Positions 45,727 through 55,457 of a DNA stretch of 64,000 nucleotides are shown piece after piece. The DNA lies in contig CALJNE010000010.1 in the NCBI GenBank assembly GCA_937982115.1, forward strand, positions 25,230 to 89,229, in the 5' to 3' direction. Origin of the DNA: an uncultured Bacteroidales bacterium. Lineage in GTDB: Bacteria > Bacteroidota > Bacteroidia > Bacteroidales > ML635J-15. Made by a program: the position numbers and the translations under genes. Below the pieces are notes generated by a model. The model had not been told where the DNA came from. It was given only the letters and a program-made list of their open reading frames with translations, and did not search any database. Within the stretch, counting starts at the first letter, position 1; the number at the start of each line of letters is the position of its first letter.

Positions 45727-45987
45727 ACAATTGAACAACAATTAATAAAAAATGTAATCTCACATTGATTTGGTTGTAAAATAATACTTTTACTGTTTTC
45801 TAAATAGTGTAAATTCATGCAATTAATGGCTTATCAAATTTGCCATCAATTTCACGAATGGTTCAAATTCAGTCAATTCAAAATATTTACCCTAAAAATC
45901 CTCTAACCAACCAACCAACCTAACTAACTAACTAACCAACTAACCTAACTGACTAACTAACTAACCAACTGATCAACTAACTAACAA
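45727..45987. other. Intergenic region with an imperfect hairpin and low-complexity tail
   Basis: No gene is visible. ATTAATGGC (45822-45830) and GCCATCAAT (45842-45850) pair with one mismatch but lack a T-run, so they are a weak terminator candidate. The right end is a CTAA/CCAA microsatellite described separately. Confidence 0.5.
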
Positions 45988-45993
45988 CTAACC
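45903..45993. repeat. Degenerate CTAA/CCAA tetranucleotide repeat after the T9SS giant gene
   Basis: About 90 nt consist almost only of TAAC, CTAA and CCAA units (TTAG/TTGG on the coding strand of the large gene), with scattered point changes such as CTGA and GATCAA. The array touches the stop codon of the 45988 gene. It resembles a slipped-strand microsatellite, not a CRISPR. Confidence 0.85.
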
Positions 45994-48900
45994 CTTTACA
46001 ATTCTCCTGAAATAAACATTTAGACTATCAGATAATCTCAAACTATAAATCCCTGATTTCAAATAACTTATGTCAATTCTAAAAATTTCACTCGAATCGT
46101 TTAAATCAAAGACATACTTATTAATTAATTTAGCATCAGTCCCGAAAATTTCTATTACTACCTGATTACTTTTCCAATTATTCAGAACAATATTTACAAA
46201 TTCATCTGCAGGAACAGGATAAACAATAATTTCCGGACTCTCATTTTGAGTACATTTAGAACTTACAATTTTTGAGTACAAAACACTACCATCAATATCA
46301 ACCTGTTTGAGACGATAATATGTAATATTTGAATTTTTAGAATTATCTACATAGCTGTATTCAACAGTTCTATCAGAATTTCCTGTTGCGGGGACTTTAG
46401 TTAAAGTTGTCCATTTATTTGTATTGGAACTGTATTGAACTTCGAAATAATCGCTGTTTTTTTCTGATGCAGTAGCCCATTTCAAAGCATTTGCATTGTT
46501 TTGACAGTCAGCTTCGAAGTACAAAAATTCAACCGGCAGGATGTTGTCGTTATTTTTTGCTATTGCAAAATCAGAAAATTCGTCGAGATTAGAACGATAA
46601 GCATAAACTGTTCCTCCTGAAATAGTTTGAGTAGAATTACTATGATTTCCTCTTATTCCCCAATTGGATGAAGAGTTCTGTCGTTTAATGATGCTATGTT
46701 GTCCAGGTTCTGTACCTGCATTTGAAGAGCCTCTAAGATAAAGACCGATATTATAATTAACAGAATTAACTCCTGAATTGGGAGTAATAGTCCAGTATCC
46801 TCCGTTAAGAATTGTTTGCAAAAGATCTCCGTTAACATAAAGCCCAAGACCGGAAATATCTAAATCGCTAGGATTTATAGGATTAAAACTTGCATCAATA
46901 TAATTAAGATTATCTGAATTTATAATTTCGAGATCTGCTCTTTCAAAATTTCCGGAAATACCAACCGGGAAAGAATAATTTCCTGTACTGTTTACTGCCC
47001 TTCGTAAATTACCCGAGATATAACCGGTACCACTAAATCCGGTGATTGCCGTAGTTTGAGGATTACTAACAAAAATTTTATTTGCCCCTGTTGATAAAAC
47101 TCCGTTTATGAAATTCAGATATGAAACTTCGAGATCATCATCAAGTATAAGATCCCCGGAAATTTTATTGAGAGTAATTTTGTTAATAAATAAATTTTCA
47201 TTTGTTCCAGAAAAAATATTTTGATCAGAAATACCATTAAAAACAATCTCCAAATTATCCGCATTAAAATTGCCATTATCATCAACAATCAAATCACCAC
47301 AAAGATTTATTGTAATATTGTTTGAATCAAAATTTACGCTTCCCCCCTGTAAAATTAAGTCTTCTTTAATATCGAGAACTGCATTAGCCTGATTAGAAAT
47401 TTGACCTTGAATGGTTAAAGATTTACAAATTATATCAGAACTGCAATTATTTATAACTAAATTATTTCCTTGATTCGTGGCAGGAATAATAACATCTGTA
47501 TATTCATCCGGTACCCTCAATCCTAACCAATTTGCACAATTACACCAGTCAGAAGATTTTATTCCACCCCAAGTGCCAGAAATAAGTCCACCTAATTGTA
47601 CTGTAATTGTTTGTCCCTCTTGCTTAAAGCGAGGTGTTGCATTATCATAAGCACTATTATCTGCATAACCTGTCCAGTTTGCAGGATCGTTAATTCTTAT
47701 TATCCAACCTATTCTATTCGTTGGATCAAATGAACCTGTATATTTTACTTTTGACTTATAAGTTAAACCAAAAACATTAGTGGTAGCACATTCTGCTTGT
47801 TGAACAATTGTAGAACCAGCTGTACTATTATATCCTGGATTAGCCTGCCATCCTATCGCTGTCCATCCATACAATACATTACCTGTATATGTTGCATTAT
47901 GAGAACCCACAGTTCCAGGCAACCAACTACCTCCTTGCATAACCCACAACTGATCGCTATCATTAAAATTAAAACCCCCAATTCCAGAACCACCAATTCC
48001 CTGTACAGTCCAATTAGAGTTGTCGAGTGAACCATCAACATAAACATTACAGTTGCTCCCTAAAACAGGGCTAATTACGTTCCCGATTACTTCGAAAGTA
48101 ACAACCTTACCTGCTGTTAAAGTAGAATTTTGCCTTATAAATCTTAAAACTCCTTCTGTATTTCCCCATAATCCTTCGTAAAGCCTTTCATATCCATTGT
48201 CTGTAAAATCTATTGCTGTATTTGGTAAAATATCAACAAAAGAAACTATGGTAAATTCATCACCAACTGTACCATTTGTATTAACCGCCAAAACAGCTAA
48301 ATCGCCATACTCTAGTAATGTTATTGAAATTGGATTCAATTGAATCTCGACACCTGTTGACCAAGAAATTCCTACTCTTACGAAAATTTTGGCATAATAT
48401 GTTTGTCCGTTTGTTAATCCTGTAAGAAGAAAATTATTTGATGTCCCTTTATAACAAACATACTCTCCTGCATTAATTTGAGTTCCTGAACCAAAAACAG
48501 AATTTGCAGAATATCCTGATCCATCACCTGTAGGAATGGATGTTACAGAAGCTCCCTGTCGAGCAATAACAAGAATTTCGTCATAACATCCCGAAGCAGG
48601 ATTTGACCAGCTTAAAGAAGATTTTTGATCCGCATCATTGTGAATAACATTGCTTACTTTTGGCACTCCAAGATTAGAAATTGTTGTAGTTGGTTGTGTT
48701 GATGAATATAATGTACCTGTATAAGCATAAGCTTTAATAGAATAGGTTTGACCAGCCTCAAGATTTGTTACAGTAACAGTATTCCCTGTTCCTTTATAAA
48801 CAACAAAACTTGTATTATCTGCACCGTAGGAAGTTCCTGACCCAAAAACAGAATTTGCAATTAAAGTCGAAGGATCAGTACTTAAAGAATGCGGAGCTAA

Positions 48901-50910
48901 AGTATTCTGCCTCATACCAATAATAACTCCGTCAAAATTACCCAAAGGATTTGTCCAGGAAATAACGGCTGAATTATTATCAGTACAAACTACTTTTAAG
49001 TTTGTAACCGGTGAAACCAAAGTTGTAAAATTATGTGTTGCCGGTGTTCCGCCTGTGTAATAAAGTTCGTTACCGGCAGTACAATTGTACGAAAATGCCT
49101 TTAGATAATAGGTAGTTCCTCCTGTGAGCCCTGAAAGATTGAAAGAATTTCCAGATCCAGAAAAGACGACAAAATTTCCGATACCGATTTCATCTCCGTC
49201 GCCAAAAGGTCCTGCGTTGTAGGTCGTATTATCCGAAGGTATAGCATCAACAGGTGATCCCATTTTAGCAAGTACTAAAGTATAAGTACCATTACCTTTG
49301 GTAAAAGATACTTCTGCAGAGTTACCCGTAACAGAAGAAGTACTTAAAGATGAAACATGAACTGTTGGAGTTTCGCAATTTTCAACATAACATGTCCACT
49401 TTAGGTTGTCCACCATAATTCTTTCGGTACTTCCTGAAGATATCAATCGAATTTTAATATTATTGTTACCTGAGTTAATAGTCCCAGAAAAAGTTTTCCA
49501 TGCTGAACTATTATCTAGAGTAGAGTTAGTAATTGTTGAAACTATTGTCCAATTATTTCCGCCGTCAATAGAATAACTTAAAATATAATTTGGCGATGGC
49601 GATTCATCCCATCTTCTTATATCAATTTCAAAATCACCAACACCTCCGGAAGCAATATTAGCTATCCAAACCACTCCTGCTTCATCTTTTAACCTCCATG
49701 AGTATGTTCCTAATGCTCCGGAATATCCATCTTGTAGAGAAGTGGTATTTCTTAATGCTGGTCCTCCGGTAGCAGTTAAAACACCGTCCGAATAAACATG
49801 ATTGTTTGCATAAGAAGTTATTGCTGCACTACCAGCCGTCCACTTTGCATTATCATCAAAGTTAATTTCATAACACCAATATGTAACCGTTCCGTTACAA
49901 CTTACATTTTTACTTGTAGCACCACTGCTGCTGCAAACTACATTTTCGCTGTTGTAATCTCCGGCACTAAGACCTGCCTTTAATCTAACATAAATTGTTG
50001 TATTTGGAACATTTCCTCCCGAAGGTGTTAATGAAAGACTGTCAGGAGAAGAAACAAAACCGCTTCCGGATGTTAAAGAAATCTCATAGTTTGTTGGAGG
50101 AGTAATAATTATATTTCCGGTAAGATTGGTTCCTGAAACCGTAAAACTTTGTTCGGAACTAGGTCCAAAACCTTGTGAATATGTAAAGCCACTTAATGAA
50201 GCGGGCGATACTGTGATGGTGGGGGAAGCAGAAATATCTTCTGCGGTGATACTAACATTATCAACAGCAAAACTTGGACGCGAGCCACTGCCGGACACCT
50301 GTTTTGATACCCATCTCAATTGGACAACTTCTTGATTATTACAAGTAGCCGGAAGTATTATCGTTTTTGTTTGTGTATTTTGCGGTGTAGTAACACTAGA
50401 AGTTTGAGTTGTAATATTGTTTTGATATTCTATTCCGTTTAAATTTGTAAATACACCGCTAGTCCCAATTCTGTATTGTAAAGTTACCTCGTTAATCCTT
50501 GTATTTGAAGACCCATCATAAGGATTTCTAATAGTCATGATATCATAAGAAACTTCAACGTTTTGTTTTCCAGTTGTATTAATTGCAAGAGCAATAGTTA
50601 AATCTAGTGAGGAAGAATTCAAGAAACCAATTTTTCCATCGTAATTATGAACATTGCCTGAAGTAGTAGCAGCGGTACTATTAGCCGTTAAAGTTCTGTC
50701 TGCAGTTGGAGCATCGGTATTAAAAGTTGAACCGGGCGATGTAGAAATAGTCCATCCCTGCCACCCATCAGGATATACAGTAGAAGAATGCGATAAAGAA
50801 GAAAAATTCATAGTATATGGTAGATTTTGGGGACTAGGATTTGTTTGTCCAAAGCCGACAAAATTTTCACACAGCAAGAATATAACTAAAACAAAAAATA
50901 CTTTTTTCAT
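45988..50910 (-). CDS. Giant T9SS-secreted multidomain surface protein
   Basis: This 1640-residue protein has a signal peptide (about 1-21, ending FGFGQ). Beta-sandwich domains follow, one near 345-500 with jelly-roll character. Three fibronectin-III-like repeats lie at about 510-840, each carrying a VFGSGT- or GDGDEI-like segment and TYYxKAF-type strands. From about 850 a domain resembling lamin-tail/choice-of-anchor modules appears, then W-rich NW/P-rich strands near 1110-1190. Residues 1560-1640 form a T9SS type A sorting domain (YPVPADEFVNI, then KSGIYSLRL and a final RRIVKG). It should be exported by T9SS and attached to A-LPS at the cell surface. An adhesin-like role is inferred; no enzymatic motif was seen. 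Confidence 0.85.
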   Translation of the reverse strand: MKKVFFVLVIFLLCENFVGFGQTNPSPQNLPYTMNFSSLSHSSTVYPDGWQGWTISTSPGSTFNTDAPTADRTLTANSTAATTSGNVHNYDGKIGFLNSSSLDLTIALAINTTGKQNVEVSYDIMTIRNPYDGSSNTRINEVTLQYRIGTSGVFTNLNGIEYQNNITTQTSSVTTPQNTQTKTIILPATCNNQEVVQLRWVSKQVSGSGSRPSFAVDNVSITAEDISASPTITVSPASLSGFTYSQGFGPSSEQSFTVSGTNLTGNIIITPPTNYEISLTSGSGFVSSPDSLSLTPSGGNVPNTTIYVRLKAGLSAGDYNSENVVCSSSGATSKNVSCNGTVTYWCYEINFDDNAKWTAGSAAITSYANNHVYSDGVLTATGGPALRNTTSLQDGYSGALGTYSWRLKDEAGVVWIANIASGGVGDFEIDIRRWDESPSPNYILSYSIDGGNNWTIVSTITNSTLDNSSAWKTFSGTINSGNNNIKIRLISSGSTERIMVDNLKWTCYVENCETPTVHVSSLSTSSVTGNSAEVSFTKGNGTYTLVLAKMGSPVDAIPSDNTTYNAGPFGDGDEIGIGNFVVFSGSGNSFNLSGLTGGTTYYLKAFSYNCTAGNELYYTGGTPATHNFTTLVSPVTNLKVVCTDNNSAVISWTNPLGNFDGVIIGMRQNTLAPHSLSTDPSTLIANSVFGSGTSYGADNTSFVVYKGTGNTVTVTNLEAGQTYSIKAYAYTGTLYSSTQPTTTISNLGVPKVSNVIHNDADQKSSLSWSNPASGCYDEILVIARQGASVTSIPTGDGSGYSANSVFGSGTQINAGEYVCYKGTSNNFLLTGLTNGQTYYAKIFVRVGISWSTGVEIQLNPISITLLEYGDLAVLAVNTNGTVGDEFTIVSFVDILPNTAIDFTDNGYERLYEGLWGNTEGVLRFIRQNSTLTAGKVVTFEVIGNVISPVLGSNCNVYVDGSLDNSNWTVQGIGGSGIGGFNFNDSDQLWVMQGGSWLPGTVGSHNATYTGNVLYGWTAIGWQANPGYNSTAGSTIVQQAECATTNVFGLTYKSKVKYTGSFDPTNRIGWIIRINDPANWTGYADNSAYDNATPRFKQEGQTITVQLGGLISGTWGGIKSSDWCNCANWLGLRVPDEYTDVIIPATNQGNNLVINNCSSDIICKSLTIQGQISNQANAVLDIKEDLILQGGSVNFDSNNITINLCGDLIVDDNGNFNADNLEIVFNGISDQNIFSGTNENLFINKITLNKISGDLILDDDLEVSYLNFINGVLSTGANKIFVSNPQTTAITGFSGTGYISGNLRRAVNSTGNYSFPVGISGNFERADLEIINSDNLNYIDASFNPINPSDLDISGLGLYVNGDLLQTILNGGYWTITPNSGVNSVNYNIGLYLRGSSNAGTEPGQHSIIKRQNSSSNWGIRGNHSNSTQTISGGTVYAYRSNLDEFSDFAIAKNNDNILPVEFLYFEADCQNNANALKWATASEKNSDYFEVQYSSNTNKWTTLTKVPATGNSDRTVEYSYVDNSKNSNITYYRLKQVDIDGSVLYSKIVSSKCTQNESPEIIVYPVPADEFVNIVLNNWKSNQVVIEIFGTDAKLINKYVFDLNDSSEIFRIDISYLKSGIYSLRLSDSLNVYFRRIVKG

Positions 50911-51107
50911 AAAAATTAAAAAATTTTACCTCAGCTACAAAAATACTTAATAATCAGACAGAATTAGATTAATTATTTATTAAGTTTTTATTAAATTAAA
51001 CAAATTGCGTATTAAATGATGATATATTACTGTATTTCAAGTAGTTAGAAGACAATATTTTTATCAACAGGTTGTTAAAAAGTTTTTTGTGTTAAATTGA
51101 TAAAAAA

Positions 51108-51138
51108 TTGTGATAAAAAATTTGAAAGTTTATTTTTG
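51108..51138 (+). promoter_or_regulatory. Candidate promoter of prs
   Basis: TTG (51108-51110) and TATTTTTG (51131-51138) match a shortened -33 and an exact TAnnTTTG -7 box, 20 nt apart. Transcription would begin near 51145, downstream of the in-frame GTG at 51110. That supports the ATG at 51158 as the start of prs. Confidence 0.55.
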
Positions 51139-51157
51139 TGCAACAAAAATTGAAGAT

Positions 51158-52150
51158 ATGCACTCACCCATAAAATTCTTTGCAGGTTCAGCCAGCAAAG
51201 CTTTGGCCGAAGAGATAATAGCAGGTTTCAACAAAAGTCAGAGGCAAATGCATCTTGATGCCGGTCATGATGCGGAAAAAATTATGAACTACAGTCTTGG
51301 AAAAAGCTCCTTAACCCGCTTCAGTGATGGAGAATTTATCACAAGCTTCGACGAAACAGTTAGAGGATGTACTGTTTTCTTAATTCAGAGTACTTTCCCA
51401 CCTGTTGACAATCTTTTTGAATTAATGCTCATGATTGATGCAGCAAAAAGAGCTTCTGCTTATAAAGTTGTTGCAGTAATTCCGTATTTTGGTTTTGCTC
51501 GTCAAGACCGCAAAGATCAACCTCGCGTTGCAATCGGAGCAAAATTGGTTGCAGATTTGCTAACAGCAGCAAAAGTTGACAGAGTAATGACAATGGATTT
51601 GCATGCTGACCAAATTCAAGGTTTTTTTAATGTGCCGGTTGATCATATATATGCTTCAACAATTTTTGTTCCTTACATAAAAAGCCTCAACCTCGATAAT
51701 CTTGTAATTGCTTCGCCGGATATGGGCGGTAGCAAAAGAGCTAAAGCATATTCTCATTTCCTCGATTGCGGAATGGCAATAGCACATAAATCAAGAGAAA
51801 AGGCAAATGTCGTTGGTGAAATGCTCGTTATTGGCGAAGTAAAAGACAAAAACGTCATCATCGTAGATGATATGGTTGATACTGCCGGAACTGTTTCTAT
51901 GGCTGCCGACATTATGATGGAGAAAGGTGCTAAAAGCGTACGTGTTGTTGCTACTCATCCTGTTTTATCAGGTCCGGCCTACGAGAGAATCAATAATTCA
52001 TCTCTTGTGGAAATAATCACAACTAACTCAATTCCTGTAAAACAAGAACTCTCCAATAAAATTAAAGTTTTATCTATTGGCGACTTATTCGGTGATGTAA
52101 TTAACAAGGTATATAATTTTCAAAGTATATCAGGTAGTTTTATAGTTTAA
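51158..52150 (+). CDS. prs: Ribose-phosphate pyrophosphokinase (PRPP synthetase)
   Basis: The 330-residue product starts MHSPIKFFAGSASKALAEEI. ATG 51158 is chosen because the promoter lies inside the longer frame. The family motifs are clear: SRFSDGEF-like start of the ATP site, FGFARQDRKDQPR (flexible loop region), DLHADQIQGFF and the PRPP-binding VIIVDDMVDTAGT. It makes PRPP from ribose 5-phosphate and ATP for purine, pyrimidine, histidine and NAD synthesis. It is monocistronic here, with NAD-salvage genes on the opposite strand downstream. Confidence 0.96.
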   Translation: MHSPIKFFAGSASKALAEEIIAGFNKSQRQMHLDAGHDAEKIMNYSLGKSSLTRFSDGEFITSFDETVRGCTVFLIQSTFPPVDNLFELMLMIDAAKRASAYKVVAVIPYFGFARQDRKDQPRVAIGAKLVADLLTAAKVDRVMTMDLHADQIQGFFNVPVDHIYASTIFVPYIKSLNLDNLVIASPDMGGSKRAKAYSHFLDCGMAIAHKSREKANVVGEMLVIGEVKDKNVIIVDDMVDTAGTVSMAADIMMEKGAKSVRVVATHPVLSGPAYERINNSSLVEIITTNSIPVKQELSNKIKVLSIGDLFGDVINKVYNFQSISGSFIV

Positions 52151-52269
52151 GATTTTTTGAAAACTACAACTCAAAAGCAAATAATTTGATAAAGATCATC
52201 AAAATTAAAATATTCTAAAAGCACAAATTTGAAGACGTAAAAATTATAAACTCTATTATATATATTAAG

Positions 52270-52800
52270 CTAACGTAGAAAATCTTCAATAATTCTAATA
52301 GAATTTTCAATTCGGATAATTCCTACGCCTTTTACTATTCCGTAGGGATAAGCATAATTTTCTATTTCATTTTTATATTTTTCAAACAAAATATCTCTTA
52401 TATCGGGATTTTCACGTAATGGGTCTGGTTCCCAAGGTAAATCATAATAACAAAGCAAATGATAAACATTCTTATTATTTTTTAAATGTTCATCAACAAA
52501 CGATGGACAACTCCCATAGCAATGTAAAAACCAGATTTTTGTTACAATCAAATCTGTATCTAAAAAAACTATCGGAGAGTTCTTATTTTCCAGAGTTTTT
52601 TCGGACTGAATTTGCATTCTGGCAATTTCTACTACATCATTATACTCATACTTCCGATTAAGAGAATTAAGATACTCTCTGGCAATTTCATCAACAAAAG
52701 GGGCATTGAATTTTTCGGCAAGAAGTCGAGTTAACGTTGACTTTCCCGTTGACTCCGGTCCGGTTAAAACAATTTTAATATTTTTATTCAACAACTTCAA
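52270..52800 (-). CDS. NadR-like ribosylnicotinamide kinase (AAA/P-loop)
   Basis: This 176-residue P-loop protein has Walker A GPESTGKST (14-22) and FVDEIAREYL, and lacks the N-terminal adenylyltransferase domain of NadR. It matches the stand-alone kinase domain that phosphorylates nicotinamide riboside. Its start overlaps the pnuC stop by 17 nt, and PnuC imports nicotinamide riboside, so the pair forms an NAD-salvage unit. The kinase would trap the imported riboside as NMN. The NAD link rests on the pairing with PnuC. Confidence 0.82.
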   Translation of the reverse strand: MKLLNKNIKIVLTGPESTGKSTLTRLLAEKFNAPFVDEIAREYLNSLNRKYEYNDVVEIARMQIQSEKTLENKNSPIVFLDTDLIVTKIWFLHCYGSCPSFVDEHLKNNKNVYHLLCYYDLPWEPDPLRENPDIRDILFEKYKNEIENYAYPYGIVKGVGIIRIENSIRIIEDFLR

Positions 52801-53377
52801 ATTTTTTCCATTTATAATAACCTACAAAAGCAAGCAAAGTTAAAATTGTAAAAAGAACAACGGTGGGATACAATCCTTTATAAAAATATAAAGCAGTAGA
52901 AACAATATTTACAATAATCCAGAAAATCCAATTTTCGATATATTTTTTTGCCAGCAACCAGGTTGCAGTAAAACTCAATGCGGTAGTAAAAGCATCGCCT
53001 AATGGGACATCCGAATCGGTAAAGTTTTGTAAAATCAAATATATCGCAATTAGAAAAATCAAACTTATTATTAAGCTTAAAACAATTTGTTTTCGATTTA
53101 GGCGTAAAATATAATTTTTTGATTCTGAAACCGGAGCTTTCCCTGTAATCCAATTGTACCAGCCGTAAATACTCACTCCAAGATAATAAAACTGAAAACT
53201 CATATCAGCATAGAATTTGGAAGAGTAAAACACAAAAATATATAAAACAACCATTATAATTGAGGTAAACCAATACCATGGATTTTGTTTAATCTGAAGA
53301 AAAATACCTATTATTCCCAAAGATGCGGCAAGAAGCTCAATATAATTTTGAGCAATCCACGATACAATACAATCCAT
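52784..53377 (-). CDS. pnuC: PnuC-type nicotinamide riboside transporter
   Basis: This 197-residue protein has about seven hydrophobic helices and the PnuC signature FYYLGVSIYGWYNW, with aromatic substrate-binding residues. Other PnuC-like proteins carry thiamine or riboflavin, but the next gene is a NadR-type kinase and no TPP or FMN riboswitch precedes it, so nicotinamide riboside is the likely cargo. It overlaps the S41 peptidase stop by 1 nt and is probably co-transcribed with it. Confidence 0.85.
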   Translation of the reverse strand: MDCIVSWIAQNYIELLAASLGIIGIFLQIKQNPWYWFTSIIMVVLYIFVFYSSKFYADMSFQFYYLGVSIYGWYNWITGKAPVSESKNYILRLNRKQIVLSLIISLIFLIAIYLILQNFTDSDVPLGDAFTTALSFTATWLLAKKYIENWIFWIIVNIVSTALYFYKGLYPTVVLFTILTLLAFVGYYKWKKFEVVE

Positions 53378-54978
53378 TAGTTACCTTTTAACAAAGAATT
53401 GTATAATTTATCATCTTTAATAATCTCCAATGCTCGGATATAAAATGGATTTATCTCGTTATAAATTCTCCAGAATTCGTTATTTTTCCATAAGTCGCCT
53501 GCAATTAAAGCCTTAAGGTGCATTTTGAGATTATGCACTTGTTCGGGAGTAGCTTCTTTTAATGAATCCACATTAATTTTTTGTTCAATTGCAGCCTGTT
53601 TTAATTCTTCAAGAATATCGTCTCCCGGATAGAAACCTTTTCTGAAAGCTTCCACATCGGGATACTTTTTATTAAGTTCTGCTCTGTTTCTGTCAACATA
53701 TCTGCTAACAAAAGAAAACAATACTCCTTTTCTGAGAATTTCTACATGAAAATCAGAACGAGCAGTAGTGTCAACGGGAATAAATTCATCTGGCATTATG
53801 CCGCCACCTCCGTAAACTGTCTTTTTAAATACCAGTGTCTGATATTTCAAATAATCCGGAAATTGTATGCTGTCTTTATAAAGGAATTCGCCATGTTTGT
53901 ATCTTTTTGTTAAATCCTGAGAATATTCATCAAAACCTTCTTCATAGGGTTTTTGAATTAATCTTCCTGTAGGAGTATAATATCTTGCTATAGTAAGCCT
54001 CACCGCTGAACCGTCTGTGAGCATCATTTCTCTTTGTACAAGTCCTTTACCGAAAGTTCGACGACCAACGATAACAGCTCTATCCCAATCCTGAAGAGCT
54101 CCGGCAACAATTTCGGAAGCAGAAGCTGAACCTTCATCAACAATAACAACTAATTTACCGCGATAAAATCTTCCGTTTTTGGTTGATTTATAGTCGGTAC
54201 GAGGAAATTTTCGCCCTTCGGTATAAACTATTAGTTTATCTTTTTGTAAAAATTCGTCAACCAATTCCACAGCTTTATCAAGATATCCTCCAGTATTTCC
54301 GCTCAAATCAAGCACAATGTCTTTTACCCCATATTTTATGAACATTGTGAATGCAGAATCCAATTCTTCCTTAGTAGTTTTTGCAAACTTATTCAGTTTA
54401 ATATATCCGATTCCATCTTCGGTAATATATTTGGCATCAATGCTGTATAAAGGAATCTTATCCCTTGTAATAACAAAACTCAAAAGAGACTTTTCTCCTC
54501 TCCTCAAAATTTCAACGCTTACCTGAGTTCCTTTTTTTCCTCTCAATCTTTTTGCAACGCCATCGTTGGTGATTTTTATACCTGCAATTGTTTCTCCGTC
54601 AACTGTAATAATTCTATCACCGGCCATTATTCCAACTTTTTCTGAGGGACCACCACTAATTATCCCGGTAATCGTAACTGTATCATCAATTATACGGAAT
54701 TGAACACCAATGCCTTCAAAACTTCCTTCGAGTGGTTCTCTTGTTTTTTCTAACTCTTTTGCACTTATATATGATGAATGAGGATCCATTTCTTTAAGCA
54801 TAGAAATTATTGCTTTCTCAACCAGCTCATTCATATTTACAGAATCAACATAAGTGGCTTCAATTAATTGAAGTAATCTGTTGAATTTAACAGTTTCTGA
54901 ACTTACATCCTGAGAACGAATTCCCGTGGTTAATAAAATCAGAATCAATGAAACTAAAAATATTTTTATTCGTGTCAT
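53377..54978 (-). CDS. S41-family C-terminal processing peptidase (CtpA/Prc-like)
   Basis: The 533-residue protein has a signal peptide (about 1-22), a PDZ domain (about 85-165) with GIGVQF and GDRIITVDG, and the protease core. The catalytic Ser286 is in GSASASEI and Lys311 in FGKGLVQ, 25 residues apart as in CtpA/D1P. The usual length of this group is 530-560. It would cleave C-terminal tails of envelope proteins in the periplasm. It is the first gene of a leftward operon with pnuC and the NadR-like kinase; the functional link between them is not evident. Confidence 0.93.
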   Translation of the reverse strand: MTRIKIFLVSLILILLTTGIRSQDVSSETVKFNRLLQLIEATYVDSVNMNELVEKAIISMLKEMDPHSSYISAKELEKTREPLEGSFEGIGVQFRIIDDTVTITGIISGGPSEKVGIMAGDRIITVDGETIAGIKITNDGVAKRLRGKKGTQVSVEILRRGEKSLLSFVITRDKIPLYSIDAKYITEDGIGYIKLNKFAKTTKEELDSAFTMFIKYGVKDIVLDLSGNTGGYLDKAVELVDEFLQKDKLIVYTEGRKFPRTDYKSTKNGRFYRGKLVVIVDEGSASASEIVAGALQDWDRAVIVGRRTFGKGLVQREMMLTDGSAVRLTIARYYTPTGRLIQKPYEEGFDEYSQDLTKRYKHGEFLYKDSIQFPDYLKYQTLVFKKTVYGGGGIMPDEFIPVDTTARSDFHVEILRKGVLFSFVSRYVDRNRAELNKKYPDVEAFRKGFYPGDDILEELKQAAIEQKINVDSLKEATPEQVHNLKMHLKALIAGDLWKNNEFWRIYNEINPFYIRALEIIKDDKLYNSLLKGN

Positions 54979-55154
54979 AATTACATTTTTTTATCAATAA
55001 ACAGGCAAATTTAAATAATGATTTAACTATATCCGAATTATTAACAATATTTTTTGAAAATTCCACATTAAACGGCAATATGAAAGATTTTCGTTTGTTC
55101 AAAAATTATGCTGTAAAAAATTTTTTTGTAATAAAATTTATATTTTTTTTGCAG

Positions 55155-55329
55155 TGTTATTGGTTTTTCGGATGTAAAATTCCGAAACTAAGAGGGAATC
55201 AGGTGAAAATCCTGAACAGTGCCCGCTGCTGTAAGTTCTATAAAGTGTTGTAAAATCTTCGCCACTGTTCCGAAATAGGGATGGGAAGGCATTACAACAT
55301 GGAACAAGTCAGAAGACCTGCCAATAACA
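55155..55329 (+). promoter_or_regulatory. Cobalamin (B12) riboswitch
   Basis: The element is closed by a perfect 9-bp P1: TGTTATTGG (55155-55163) with CCAATAACA (55321-55329). Inside it are the class hallmarks: a GGGAATCAGGTG-AAAATCCTG core, CAGTGCCCGCTGCTGTAAG, GCCACTG, and the B12 box AGTCAGAAGACCTGCC (55307-55322). It precedes the DUF4465-like T9SS gene by about 130 nt, and should lower its expression when cobalamin is plentiful. No other B12-transport gene is visible in the window, though six cobalamin-type radical SAM genes are. Confidence 0.93.
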
Positions 55330-55339
55330 GTCAATAGTT

Positions 55340-55391
55340 TTAAAGCTTTCGGGAACAAAAGCTTTAATGAATACTGAAATTATTCATTTTT
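55340..55391 (+). terminator. Candidate expression platform of the B12 riboswitch
   Basis: Two hairpins compete by 2 nt. The first pairs TTAAAGCTTT (55340-55349) with AAAGCTTTAA (55358-55367). The second pairs AATGAATA (55366-55373) with TATTCATT (55381-55388), and a run of T reaches 55391. The second could act as a terminator and the first as an anti-terminator. This is a structural guess with no expression data. Confidence 0.4.
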
Positions 55392-55457
55392 CCCGCTGGC
55401 TAAAAAACATTGACATCGAGATGATGTTTGAAATGTTTAACCTAAATTTTAACGAAA

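Noticed and set aside
45822..45850. Hairpin as terminator of the glycan locus
   Set aside because: One mismatch and no T-run; kept only as a weak structure in the intergenic entry.
45903..45993. CRISPR-like array
   Set aside because: Units are 4 nt with no spacers; it is a simple microsatellite.
46653..50950. Several antisense open frames within the giant T9SS gene
   Set aside because: They are low-complexity shadows of the Ser/Thr/Gly-rich coding strand, with no start context or recognisable domain.
51110..51157. GTG start for prs at 51110
   Set aside because: The proposed -7 box lies inside this segment and the family begins at the MHSPIKFFAG region.
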